64,000 nt of DNA from Caenorhabditis remanei (taxonomy: Eukaryota > Nematoda > Chromadorea > Rhabditida > Rhabditidae), in contig NC_071332.1 in assembly GCF_010183535.1 (NCBI RefSeq), positions 20,088,001 through 20,152,000 of the forward strand, written 5' to 3'. A program made the position numbers and the translations under genes. Shown here piece by piece: positions 1-11,755 of the stretch (its first letter is position 1; each line of letters begins with the position of its first letter). The notes under the pieces are model-generated. The model was not told the DNA's origin. It did no database searches and saw nothing but the letters and a program-made list of their open reading frames with translations.

Positions 1-1
1 C

Positions 2-1414
2 TTAATACACCGGCGCCCCGGTACTCGACCTAGACAAATTTATCGGTTGATCCTCCACTTGACTCCTCTGTCTCCATGGACAACACACAACTTTAAACAC
101 ATTCTTCAGCTTTAATGAATTTAGGAAAGTTTGCAAATTCCGTCGGTTACATCCTAGATATGCCAACTGAATGATCAGAGGGATTCTTTCGGTATCGGCT
201 ACTTGCCATGTCGCAACGATGGTCCATCGATCATTATAATCTTGGAAGAAAGTTGGGATGTAGGTCTGAAAATGGTTTTTTCTCTTCCAATTTCTGATTT
301 TCCAGTCAAAATTACAATTTTTAACACAACAATTATTATCAATTGCCACATAATATATCTTTGAGGATTGTTCAGTTTACCTGATGCCAAATAGCTCATT
401 TTTCGGACACTTACTAGGGAAGGCCTCCGAGTGACCGTGGAGTTATGGGACATGACCTATATCATTGGAAAGCTGAGAAAAAGCTGATTCCAAATATATA
501 TTCAGTTTTTGCCCTCGAGGCCTGGTATTCGAGAAAAACGAGGTCGAAGTTCGGAAAAACAGTGAATTATTGCCTTTCTGACACGCGACAAATTGTTTTG
601 GAATTTTTTGGCAATTTTTGCGTGTTAAAAAGGCAATATTTTGTCATTTTTCCGAACTTTGATCTTGTTTTTCTCGAATACCAGGCCTCGAGGGCAAAAA
701 CTGAATATATATTTGGAATCAGCTTTTTCTCAGCTTTCCAATGATATAGGTCATGTCCCATAACTCCACGGTCACTCGGAGGCCTTCCCTAGTTAGGACG
801 ATTGGAATGTATAACAATGCAGACGAAAATAAAAATAATTGAGTAATAATATAGAACCACTGAAACATATTTAAGACTCTCAATTGATTCTAAAAATAAA
901 AACTTACAAACGAAAAAGAACCATGAAACATTTCGAACAAAATTATAGGAAACATAAGAACATGGGCTGACCAGAATATCCGCTCTACCACTCTCTCAGA
1001 TAGTGTCACATACTTTTCAATTCTCGGGCAAAAATAAATGAGGAATTTTTGAAAAGCTTGTAATATTAATAATAAATAGCAAACATTACAAAAAATTCGC
1101 GTCCAACAAAATTCAAACAATACGGCAGCATAGCCTATCCAGAAATATCGAGACTCCTCTGCTGGATCGAATGCATAACCGAGAAATAAGGCTACAGCAA
1201 ATTGAATGTACACCATTTTTATACTTTTGTAAATTTGATTAATTATTGGGAACACTGGTGTAGTTTTATCTCGTTCTTCATTCATTGGAAAGACATGGAT
1301 GTAAAATGGAAAAACTGATATAAGAGCGATAAAGTTTACCCATGCAATACCAGCAAGATATTTGAGTTGCACTGGTGGGATGGAGGAGTTGTTGGACATG
1401 GTCAAAATGTTCAA
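2..1414 (-). pseudogene. srz-type chemoreceptor gene disrupted by a MITE
   Basis: This encodes a seven-transmembrane receptor of the nematode Srz class (chemosensory GPCR, ciliated neurons by family knowledge). Exon 1 is 908-1414, with NEERDKTTPVFPI early and several hydrophobic segments. Exon 2 is 316-859 and contains RYIMWQL, but is split by a 379-bp foldback at 414-792. Exon 3 is 2-265, with PLIIQLAYLGCNRRN near the C-terminus. Introns are 860-907 and 266-315. The third-exon boundary matches the intact srz genes at 44830 and 46323. Without the insert and its 3-bp duplication the reading frame would be continuous, so the insertion appears to be the main lesion. Confidence in the family is high; loss of function is inferred. 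Confidence 0.85.
414..792. mobile_element. Harbinger-like foldback MITE inside an srz exon
   Basis: A 379-bp near-perfect inverted repeat with ends CTAGGGAAGGCCTCCGAG. It is flanked by TTA at 411-413 and 793-795. A 3-bp TTA/TAA duplication is typical of PIF/Harbinger elements. No transposase is present. The open frames inside it (both strands, same peptide start) are products of the palindrome, not genes. Confidence 0.85.
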
Positions 1415-1885
1415 AATTAAAAATGTATTATGAATTCCAATTTCAAGGAAAGCTTTGTTTGAAAATGATTGAGCGCAGTGCCTAAATGAAAGTGGGCGTG
1501 GTGGATTTTTAATATTTGCACCTGGTTCAATTTATAATCACCTGCGAATATTGTCCAATTAAAAAATGTCAATTCATTTCTGCTTATACATACGAAATAC
1601 GATGATTGGATGATTAACGGAGTTGAAAACCAATAAGATATATTAAATGTTTCACGGTTTTATTTTTCACTTATCTATTTTTATTTTTAGTGTCGAAATT
1701 TTCAAATTATTAAAATATTACGTCCTGAAGTCCAGAAAGGCGAAATTCGGAAAATATGTGACGTAGTCCTTGACATATCGTCCCACACACTCTTTGGCGG
1801 CGGTGGCTTATAAGAATTCGGAAAAATGCCTAAATAATTTATTATAAGTCGATCATTCAGCACAAAATAAAATGACTTTCATAAG

Positions 1886-2195
1886 CTACTTGAATATCGG
1901 GATCATTTGAAGGCGGGATCCATGCAACTGTTTCTAATGTGGTTCCTGCTGTACTTTCAAGAGAAGAAATGATCTAAACATCCTCCTGTGGTGGCTCATA
2001 ACAATGCATCATGTGAGAAGTGTTAATTTCGAACTGAGGCACAAATTCCTGATTCCAATCGGTTTCACTGTTATAGCTGGCCGGTTGATAGCAATCAGGT
2101 TGTTGCTCACGACTATATTGGTATTCTTGAAAATTGTAAAACTGATTGCTTTCTTGGAATACATTGTTATATCCTAACGGACGATGGCAATCTAG
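1886..2195 (-). pseudogene. Relic of the Tyr/Gln-rich exon, downstream of zf1
   Basis: On the minus strand this matches the disordered exon of zf1 and zf2: QEYQYSREQQ, DCYQPASYNSE, WNQEFVPQFE and HCYEPPQEDV are readable. The next codon is a stop where zf2 has Ser (EDVSII). No splice signal links it to zf1, whose stop lies just upstream. I read it as a duplicated, decaying copy. The rest of the spacer (1415-1885) shows nothing I can support. Confidence 0.6.
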
Positions 2196-2201
2196 TTGAT
2201 T

Positions 2202-3899
2202 TTAAACGTTACAGTTAGAGACTTCGACTTGAGAAGGGTTACTTGTAAACTGAGCTGCTTTCTGATGTTCATACATAGGCACAAATTCTTGATTCCAATT
2301 GGTTCCACTGTTATAGCTGCCCGGTTGATAGCAATCAAATCGACCTGCCAAGGTATTTGCAACAAGTTTCTGACCACGACTAGATTGGTATTCTTGAGAA
2401 TTTTTGTAGAACTGATTACTCGAATACTCGCTTTGGGTTTCATTGATATATCTAAACGGATGATAGCAATTTGGTTCATTGTAAACGTTAGAGGTAGTGA
2501 TATTGTCTATATCACTAGTAGATTCTTCATTTTCCTCTTCCTCCTCGTCCCAATCAGTTTCACTATCTTCTTCCTCGATGACTCCCTCCTCAGTTGTCCT
2601 TGTCAACTGAAGATAGCAATCACTGAAACTCATTCATTAGATAATAATGTAACTTGAAATCTACATTCCAACTTACACACAAATTTTCTCCTTAGTGACA
2701 GGATGGATGGCGTGTATTCCCGGAGGTAGTAGTAGCTTGCAGAATGTATTTGAGCAACTGAAAAAAATGAAATAGAGTTTGTGCAATTATTTTAAGAATC
2801 TTACTTTGTTTCAAGTCTTATTTTTCTCTTAGTTTCCATAATCGATGTTCGGTCTTTTCCTTTCTTTTTATGATACAAATAGCAAGCACTGAAATCCAAT
2901 TATTGATTATAGTAATAAATATTGTTTAGCTTACTGGCAAATCTTCTCCTTAGTTACAGGGTGAACATTAAATTTTCTCGTAAGTAGAGTTCTCTTACAG
3001 AACGTATTGGCACAACTGAAAAAAAAACTGTTGAGTTCAGTGGAAAACATTAAAAGATTTACTTTGTCTCATGTTTCTCTCTTCTTCTCACAGTTTTGAT
3101 CACTTCTCGGTCTTTTCCATTTACTTTGTAATAATTGTAGCAAGCACTGAAGTCTAGTTATCAATTACAGATATAGATATTGTTAAGCTTACTTGCAAAT
3201 CTTTTCGTTAGTTTCAGGGTGATCATTATATTCTCCCACAGATAGAGTTCGCTTACAGGATGCATTGGCGCAACTGAAAATAAACAACTAACAGTTTTTA
3301 GAAAATCTTACAAATAAAATTACTCTTTCTCGTGTTTTTCTTTTGTTCTCCTTGTTCGGGCAACCTCTCGGTCTTTTCCTTTTCTTATATAATAAGAATA
3401 GCAGGAACTGAAATTTAGTTATCAATTATGGATGAGCTTTCGAGCTTACCGGCAAACTTTCTCCTTTGTTATAGGATGACGATGATTTCCCTTGAGTATG
3501 GTTTGGTTGCATTGCTGTGTTGGCGCATCTAGAAAAAGTCGCGCAACTGAAAATAAAAGACTATCAATTTTTCGTGAATATTCCAAATAAAATTACTTTG
3601 TTTCGTGTTCTTCTCGTCTTCTTTTCGTTACGATCACTTCTCGGTCTTTTCCATTTCTTTTATAATACGTATAGCAAACACTGAAAATTAGTTATCGATA
3701 ACTCTGCCCTTGTTATTCAGCTCATGACTTAGCCCGTGAATTTACCTGCAAACTTTTTCCTGTTTTGCGGGATGTCGTCGAAAATAGGAACCAGGACGTT
3801 TTAGTTGTTGGCAGAATGTGTTGCCACATCTGGAAATATTAATAAACTTTGCATTTAAAAGAGTCTTTCTAACCTCTCCTCTTCTTTTTCAAGTGACAT
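2202..3899 (-). CDS. zf1: tandem GATA-like C4 zinc-finger protein, one frameshift
   Basis: Probably nuclear and nucleic-acid binding; the function is unproven. Exons: 3874-3899, 3746-3829, 3597-3680, 3450-3528, 3324-3407, 3193-3273, 3063-3146, 2935-3015, 2805-2888, 2677-2757, 2202-2622. The start MSLEKEEE is shared with zf2 and zf20. Five fingers follow, each split over two exons at a phase-2 intron (for example CANTFCKRTLL...HPVTKEKIC). The last exon is acidic (DWDEEEEENEE) and then Tyr/Gln-rich with QEFVPMYE. The fourth exon has an extra base between the first and second finger cysteines, so the second finger is out of frame unless splicing differs. This is either a pseudogene or a sequence or assembly error. 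Confidence 0.7.
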
Positions 3900-3904
3900 A
3901 TCTG

Positions 3905-5112
3905 AAAATTTAAAAATAAAATAAAAACATTGAGTTGATTGTAGGGATTAACGGAGGGATAAAAGTATAATTTACTGTAGCTTAGATGCTCAGGTTAAGA
4001 TTAAAGACAAGCAGCGGTAGAGACTTCAACAGTTTATTAAGTTATAGATAATTCAAGATTAGATGTTACTGAGTTATAAGACTGCAGAAATGTTGGAAAT
4101 GCAGCATGTCGTATTCTTGTTTTCTGAAAATAGAACTTGTTACAAGGAAAAAAGTTGGTTACTAAATTTTGGATGGTCAACTCGCCTAGATAATTTAACT
4201 ATATCTAAACCTGCCTGTCCCTGCCTCAGTCCCCTTTAAATGTATCAATTTGCGAATAGAAGTGTCATCAATTTTTGATGACCCAGTTTATTGCAAGAAT
4301 ATCTCTCATTTTCGACGCCTATAAACTTCACGGGTACCAAAAAAGACAAATGTCCAGTTCTTGTTTCCTTATCAATCTCACGAAAAGATACTATGAATTG
4401 TTTTTTGTTCTCACGGAAAAAGAAAATCGTTCGATTAGTCATACATACATATAGATTTGAGTTCTATCCTAGGATCTGCTGCATCTGAAAACTAGAATAC
4501 CATTATATGTACCACCAAATCTAAGAACTCACCTTTAACAATTCGAATTCATGGAAATCGGAGAAGTTGTTTCTGTGGAAAGTGTTCTTTCCCGTTATCT
4601 AGGTTGTCTCTTATCAATTGTTTCTTTTTGCAAGACTTTTTGTGTTTTTTTAATCGATACCGGTTTGGGTGATCTTGATATCTGTGGGAAAAGATATTGA
4701 ATTGACTTTTGATCCCTGAAAACATCTGAACTGGAACAGAGCATGCGATTACTGTAGCAGGACTGCTCAAATCAAGATTATAGATAAATATTGGTTCATG
4801 CATTGCAATTTTATTCATTTACGATAAAGGGGAACTACTGAAAATTTGCAGCCAGTGTCGCTGGATGGATTCAGAAAAATCTCTAGTGAAAGTCAGTTCT
4901 TTTGCACTGTTGAATGTTATCAGAAACATCGTTTATTGGAATATCGTCGAATGTCACTGGATTTTAATTGGTTGGAATTTCAGTTTGTCCAATTGCCTGC
5001 TGTAAAATCCATGTACACTTTTCTCCTACTTTCCCTTCAACTCACATCTTAGTTTTTAAAATCTTACTTTGTTTCCTGTTTTTCGGCCGCTCTTTTTAAA
5101 TCTATTTGTCTC
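3905..5112 (-). other. Spacer between zf2 and zf1 with conserved 5' block and exon relics
   Basis: 3905-4020 matches the sequence upstream of the MSLEKE-type starts of zf2 and zf20 and is probably the zf1 5' flank. 4020-4450 matches the long spacer found downstream of other copies (TTGTTCTCACGGAAAAAGAAAATCG-like sequence). 4846-5100 on the minus strand holds decayed exons: a METKRQIDLKR...EKQETK tail with a good donor, and a remnant of the terminal exon of zf11. I see no intact gene here. Confidence 0.5.
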
Positions 5113-8100
5113 TTAGTTTCCATTTTTCTTTACCACGTCGTTGGAGGCATCCTCGATCTCATCTACAGCAGATTCTTCAGAAGTTGTAGAATAATCTGAG
5201 TCACTGTCCAGATCCATGTCATCGTTTTCAGATTTCCAATCGCCAATACTTTCTTCGGAATCAGAAGAGAACTGTTTAGGTTTTGGCTTAAAACAATTTC
5301 TTCTTGTAGAATGTAACTTTTGATGTTTTTCAGGCCCTTTTTCTTCAGCTTTCTCTCGTATCACTTCTCGATCTCTTCCATTTCTTTTATGATAATAATA
5401 GCAAACCCTGAAAGCTAGTTATCGATTACAGATGTATATTGTTAAGCTTACTTGCAAATCTTCTCCTTAGTTACAGGATGAATACCAGATTTTCCCGGAA
5501 GTAGGGTTTGCTTACAGAATGTGTTGGCACAACTGAAAAAGCTAGCGAGTTTACTGAAAAATATCAAAAAAATTTACATTTTTTCGTGGTCCTCTCTTAT
5601 TTTTTGGATTATTGTTCGGTCTTTTCCATTTCTTCTGTAATACGCATAGCAAGCACTGAAATTTAGTTATCAATTACAAATTTATATATTGTCACGCTTA
5701 CCTGCAAATCTTCTCTTTAGTGACAGGATGAATACTAATGTTTCGCCGATGTAAAGTTTGTTTACAGAACGTATTGGCGCAACTGAAAAAAAAACTGTTG
5801 AGTTCAGTGAAAAGCATAAAAATAATTCACTTTGTTTCGTGTTCTTCTCGTCTTCTTTTCGTTATGATCACTTCTCGGTCTTTTCCATTTCTTTTGTAAT
5901 ACGTATAGCAAATACTGAAATCTAGTTATCGATTACAGATACAGTACTGGCCATAAAGAAAGCGACACTTGCAATTTTTAGTTGAAAATGACAGACTTTG
6001 TGACTGTGACACGGCCTCCCTGATAGTCTCACAATATTGATTGTACATGGACTATACAGATCACAAATAGATATTCATTTTTGTAGTTGACAACTTTTTT
6101 GTACAGACACGTCCTAAGAAGTTATCAATGAAATTTCTTGCAATTATTGCCAGTGCTAAAAAGAGAGATTTTAGAGCTTTTTACGCAGACTGCCCGTACA
6201 AAAAAGTTGACCTACAAAATTAAAGCTGTATCTTTGTTCTATATAGTCCATAAAAAATAAATATTGTGGGACTATCAGGGAAGCCATGTCACAGTCACAA
6301 ATTTAATCATTTTCAACTAAAAACTGCAAGTGTCGCATTCTTTATGGCCAGTACTGTACATATATTAGGTTGTCCCAAAAGTTTTCGAACATAGTTTTGT
6401 TATTCTGCTATAGGACAGAGAGCAAGAATCAAACCAAATAGTGCACGTTTTCCATTATATAAGACGTCGGGTGTATTGACAATAACATTCATTTCTTCTG
6501 GCTGCCTTCTCTCAATGAACGCGGCACCAATCTTTGTCCCCGACCGAATTCATATTCGTCATGTCATTTTATTTTTGTTTCTATCTAACTCCAAAATCAC
6601 TGAGATTGAAGAACGTATGGTTGAAGTTTAAAAGGATAATGCCCCCAACGGCAGACAATTAGCCATTGGGTTCATTGTTTCAAAAATAATGATTTTTCTT
6701 TGGCCGAAGAAGCACGTTCTGGAAGACCAGTGGAGTTGGACATTGACAAGCTACGGGAGGTAATGGAAAGTGACCCATTTCAATCCATTCGCGAACTGGC
6801 AACAATAATGGGCTCTACCCACTCTGCGGTAGAAAGAGGACTGGGAGCTCTTGGCAAGCTAAAAAAAATGGGAAGATGGATACCACACAAATTGTCTAAC
6901 TTTGACCTTGAGCGCCAAGTGGGCATGTCACTGCAACTTCAAACCCTCCATCCTAATTTCAACTGGCTGGAGCATTTGGTTACGTCGGACGAGAAGTGGG
7001 TCTTATACGAAAACCACCACAGGAGAGCCCAGTGGGTTGATGCTGATAAACAGCCAGAGGATGTCATCAAACAGGAGTTTAACCTTAAGAAAATATTGCT
7101 CTCCGTCTGGTGGTCTGTTCATGGACTGCTTTATTGGGAACTGCTTCCCGAGGGAAAAAATATCACCGCCGACTACTATTCTTCTCAATTACAAAAGGTG
7201 AAGTCCAAACTGAAAACCTCCCCTCTACACGGTCACGGAGTCCACTACCTCCATGACAACGCAAAACCACACACCGCAAAGACGATAAAGTCTCTCCTGG
7301 CTACATTGCACTGGACAGTCCTTACTCACCCTCCGTACAGCCCTGATATCGCTCATTCGGATTACCATCTGTTCAGCGACATGCATCGATCCTTTGAAGG
7401 CCAGGACTTCAAAACAAAGTCAGAGATCGAGAAATGGTTGAAGAAGTATTTTGACTCGAAGCAGCCTGAGTTTTGGCGGAAAGGTATTGAATCTCTACCT
7501 ACTAAATGGCAAAGAGTCGTGGATAAAGGTGGTCACTATGTTTGATTTTTGTAATTTTCTGGCTTTGAATAATTTTGATTTCAATAATGTTCGAAAACTT
7601 ATGGGACAACCTAATATATTGTTAAGCTTACCTGCAAACCTTCTTTTTAGTGACAGGATGAAGCTTGACGTTCTTAAGCAGTTCTACCTTACAGAACGTA
7701 TTTGCGCAACTGAAAATGTTTTTTTCGAGTTCAGTGAAAAACATCAAAAAACTTACTTCGTCTCATGTTTCTCTCTTTTCCTCACAGTTTTGATCACTTC
7801 TCGGTCTTTTCCATTTACTTTGTAATACGTATAGCAAGTACTGAAATTTAGTTATCAATTATTACAGATATATATTGTCAAGCTTACTGGCAAACCTTCT
7901 CTTTTGTGACAGGATGAACATTACAGTTTCGCGAATGTAAAGTTTGTTTACAGAATGTATTGGCGCAACTGAAAAAAAAAACTGTTGAGTTTGGTGAAAA
8001 GCATAAAATAACTCACTTTGTTTCGTGTTCTTCTCGTCTTCTCACAATTTTGATCACTTCTCGGTCTTTTCCATTTCTTTTGTAATACATATAGCAAGCA

Positions 8101-11040
8101 CTGAAATCTAGTTATTGATTATATATATATATATATATGTTCAGCTTACGTGCAAATTTTCTCTTTAGTGGCAGGATGAACATTAAAGTGTCGCGGATCT
8201 AAAGTTTGTTTACAGAACGTATTGGCGCAACTGAAAAACAATTATCGAGTTCAGTGAAAAGCATAAAGTTATTTACTTTGTTTCATGTTTTTCTCGTCTT
8301 CTCTTCGTTACGATCCTTTCTCGGTCTTTTCCATTCACTTTGTAATAATTGTGGCATATACTGAAGTCTAGTTATCGATTACAGATACATATATATTGTT
8401 AAACTTACCGGCAAATCTTCTCGTTAGTGACAGGATGAGTCCTGATGTTTTTAAGTAGTGCTACCTTACAGAACGTATTTGCGCATCTGAAAAAGTTGTT
8501 AAGCTTCATCGCATATACAAAATCTTCTTACTTTTGACCTTCAAACATCTCTCTTTCACGTCCTTTCTTATATGGTGATTCCTGGATACCCTTGTTTTCT
8601 GATTCATGACTTGCTAGGGAGCGCGAGCTAAAAAAAACTTTTAAAAGTTACTAGAACAAATAGAGATTAGCCACTCAGCCTACTTGGAACTATTTGGTGT
8701 CTTTTCCGGTGAGGTATCACTGTTTAGTTCTTCGCAAATGATAACATGATCTTCTGTTACTTGTTTCTCATGTGAAGACGAGATGCTTGAAACTGGTTCC
8801 AATGGTGTAGCACATGAGCTTTCAGGAGAATAAATGATCGGAACATCTTCCTGTAGTGGCTTATAACACTTTGCTTGAATATCAGGATCTTTTGAAGACG
8901 GGATGTTTGAAACTGGTTCCAATGTGGTATACGTTATGGTTTCTGTTGCACTTTCAGAAGCATTAATGATTGAAACGTCTTCCTGCGGTGGCCCATAACA
9001 ATGCAAGGTGTGAGAATTGTTACTTGGGAACTGAGGCACGAATTCCTGATTCCAATAGTTTTCACTGTTATAGATGAATAGTTGATAGCAATCAAGTTCT
9101 TCCTCATAACTGTATTGGTATTCTTGAGAATTGTAGAGCTCTTGGGTTTCATTGCTATATCCAAATGGAAGATAGCAATCTGGTTGGTAGAAAAAGTTAA
9201 AGGTGGTGTCTTCGACTACATGAGATTCCAAGTTTTGCTCTTTTTCGGAGTCCACAGCACTGTTCACCTTGGTACTGTAGAAAGGTTCAGAGTGCGAGCC
9301 ATCAATAAAATCGGGATGGTCAAATGAGTCCTCTGATATCAGAGCTTCAGGGAAGAGTTTGGATAAGTCTTCGATAAAAGAGGGTAGGAAATTGGAGTAA
9401 CTTGCAAATGGAACAGTCTCATGCTCAGTCCAAGTATATAACCGGTATACCGGAAATATCTCAATATTATTCCATATCATAAACACCGATGTCATTGGCG
9501 GGAATATTTCATCAATAGCTTTTTGTAGTAAAAACTCTTTGCTGGATTTTTCTAGATCCGCAAGAATGGTAAGGCAGTCTTCCTCTTGATGCACAACATC
9601 GAAAAATGAGGTCAAGTCCTCAAGTTCTATTTCAGGTAAGTCTTCGTATAGTGACGTTCTATAACAAAAATCGAATCGGATTTTTCAATATTTAAAACAT
9701 ATATACTTACAGTGCAAGGATCGCTTTTTCTTCTATGCCATCAACTCGATTATACTCAGTTTCCAAATACTTTTTGTAGCAGTCCGGCTCTTTTGTTGTA
9801 GGCAAACCAAATGAAGCTACATTGGGAGGTAGAAGAGAGTTGCATGATGGGACATTGCATCTGGAACTGCTTATTATAAGAGGCACAAGGCTTGTATAAC
9901 CTTACATTTTATCTATTGGATTATTTGCTAGAACACTTTGAGTAGAACCTTCCGTGCCAACTTTTGGTTCTTTCACGTCCTCCTCGGTATCGTTTTTCGT
10001 TACTACGTCGTTGGAGGCATTTGCGACCTCATCTGCAGTAGATTCTTCAGAAGTTGTAGAATTATCTGAATCGCTGTCCAAATCCGTGTCATCGTTTTCA
10101 GATTCCCAATCGATAATATTTTCTTCGGAATCTGAAGCGTCTGAGGAATCTGGAGATGAGGACATCGGTTGTTTAGGTTTTGGCTTTGAGCAACTTCTCG
10201 TTGTTCTTTTTGTAGTTTGTAACTTCTTCTTCAACGTTATTTTAGTAAATTCTTCGTTTTTTTTCGGGCGCCCAGGCGTAGTCCTTATGACTTCTCGGTC
10301 TTTTCCATTTCGTTTGTAGTAGTTATAGCATACTCTGAAACTCAGACAACAGTAAAGAAGTTATTTGTTCTAACCTCACAAGCAAATCTTCTCTTTTGTA
10401 ACTGGATGACGTCTGAAGTCTGTTGGATGTAATGGTTGCTTGCAGAATGTGTTGGCACAACTCAATTTCTTCACATTTCCTGCTACCACTTCGCGGTCAC
10501 GTCCATGTCTTTTATAGTAGAGATAGCAATTTCTGAAATTTAATTGTCAGTTAAGAAACATTGTTAAGTTACAGCTATAATTAAGAAGTATTTAAAAATT
10601 GACTTGCAGATCCGCTCGTTAGTGACAGGGTGAACCGCGTTTCTTCTTGGAAGTAGTAACATATTGCATAATGTGTTGGCGCAACTGAAAAATCTATCGA
10701 ATTCAGTGAAAAAAACATCAAAAAACTTACTTTGTTTCACTTTTTTCTCTTCTTTTCCTCGTTGTGATCACTTCTCGGTCTTTCCCTTTATTATAATAAT
10801 AATTGTAGCAAGCACTGAAAATTAGTTATCGGCCAGTTAAAAAATTATTGCATCATCTCTCAACTTACGCGCAAACACTTTCCTTAGTTGCTGGATGTCT
10901 TCGGAAAACGACAGAACCAGGACGTTTTAGTTGTTGGCAGGCTGTGTTAGCACATCTGAAAACAGTAATAAAAACTGCACTAAAAATAATCTTTCTCACT
11001 TTTCCTCTTTAATCAGCTCTTTTTCCTTTTCAAGGGACAT
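5113..11040 (-). CDS. zf2: large tandem GATA-like C4 zinc-finger protein (21 exons)
   Basis: The spliced frame is open for 1,094 residues. Exons: 11000-11040, 10869-10955, 10731-10814, 10604-10684, 10380-10532, 9906-10334, 9711-9860, 8684-9658, 8532-8627, 8409-8486, 8277-8360, 8150-8230, 8017-8100, 7888-7968, 7757-7840, 7632-7709, 5831-5914, 5702-5782, 5578-5655, 5452-5532, 5113-5407. Order: MSLEKEKE start, three fingers, an acidic Ser-rich domain (DLDSDSDNSTTSEEST), a CNVPSC finger that lacks its third ligand, a 325-residue Tyr/Gln-rich exon with TITYTTLEPV, six more fingers, and a second copy of the acidic domain. Exon 5 joins the end of one finger to the start of the next, so an intron has been lost. 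A stop just after the first acidic domain would end a shorter isoform; the 45-bp GT-AG intron there favours one long gene. Intron 16 holds two mobile elements. Confidence 0.8.
5942..6356. mobile_element. Tc1-like foldback MITE, subfamily A, copy 1
   Basis: A 415-bp inverted repeat ending in CAGTACTGGCCATAAAGAA, flanked by TA (5940-5941 and 6357-6358). The end resembles the Tc1 terminus CAGTGCTGGCCAAAAAG. It sits in intron 16 of zf2, next to a mariner. It has no coding capacity. Confidence 0.85.
6365..7614 (+). mobile_element. mariner-type transposon (1,250 bp)
   Basis: Terminal inverted repeats of about 28 bp begin TTAGGTTGTCCCAAAAGTTT on the left. The reverse complement of the right end matches with one change. 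TA flanks both ends (6363-6364, 7615-7616). The element carries one damaged transposase gene and lies wholly inside intron 16 of zf2, on the opposite strand to that gene. Confidence 0.92.
6513..7545 (+). pseudogene. mariner transposase, degraded at the N-terminus
   Basis: The transposase cuts and pastes the element at TA sites. The 281-codon open frame from 6700 holds the helix-turn-helix region, WIPHKL, and the catalytic DD34D triad: D97 in TSDEKW, D186 in HDNAKPH and D221 in SPDIAHSDYHLF, with exactly 34 residues between the last two. The family consensus SPDLAPSD reads SPDIAHSD here. Upstream, a frame from 6513 (MNAAPIFVPDRI) meets a stop near 6630 and shifts frame before 6700. The family is about 345 residues long, so the N-terminus is broken and the copy is probably inactive. 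Confidence 0.88.
8120..8139. repeat. (AT)n microsatellite
   Basis: Ten or so AT dinucleotides in a zf2 intron between finger exons. No function is indicated. Confidence 0.8.
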
Positions 11041-11755
11041 ATCTGAAAATCTGAAAACATTGAGTTGATTGTAGAGATTAACGGATGGATAAAAGTATTA
11101 TTCACTGTAGCTGAGATGCTCAGGTTAAGATTACGAACAGTCAGTGGTTACAGTATCAAGAGTTTATTAAGTTGCAGATAATTAAATAATTAATAATTAA
11201 GTGTTGCTGAATTATAAGACTGCAGAAATGTTGCAAGTGTATCATGTAACCTTCTTGTTTCCTGAAAATCATAATTCACTAAATTTCAGATGATAAACTC
11301 ACCTAGATAATATATCAATATCCAAACCTGCCGGTCCCTGCCTGTCTCAAAAGACTAGTGGTGAATAGCCAACCGTAAAAGTATCAATTTGCGAATAGAA
11401 GTGTCATCAATTTTTGATAACCCAGTTTATTGCAAAGAAGTGCGAGAATTGTTTTCTACGCCAATAAATTTCACGCATACCAAAAAAGACAAATGTCCAG
11501 TTCTTGTTTCCTTATCAATGGTCTTATCACTCAAGATATTGCAAACCGTTTTTTTGTTCTCACGGGAAAAGAAAATTGTTCGGTTTGTTATAAATAATGG
11601 TCTTTGATCATGTACGGATATTTATTGTGTGGAAGTAATCTATTTAATGTTACAAACATAAAACGGAGTACATATGATCACAGCGAGACAATAGGTTCTG
11701 AAAAAAGGTTGTAGGCTAAAAATAATAATAGAAATCAACTCACAATACTTTCTTC
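11041..11755 (-). other. zf3-zf2 spacer: 3' end of zf3 and 5' flank of zf2
   Basis: A conserved spacer, also seen at 62493-63222 in the opposite orientation. 11046-11160 is shared with the 5' flanks of zf1 and zf20. TTTATT at 11621-11626 is AATAAA on the coding strand, a likely poly(A) signal for zf3. A small open frame at 11389-11607 on the plus strand is not conserved as protein in the other copies. Confidence 0.5.

Noticed and set aside
445..761. Two open frames on opposite strands starting with the same peptide
   Set aside because: Same-peptide starts on both strands are the mark of a perfect inverted repeat (the MITE), not of genes.
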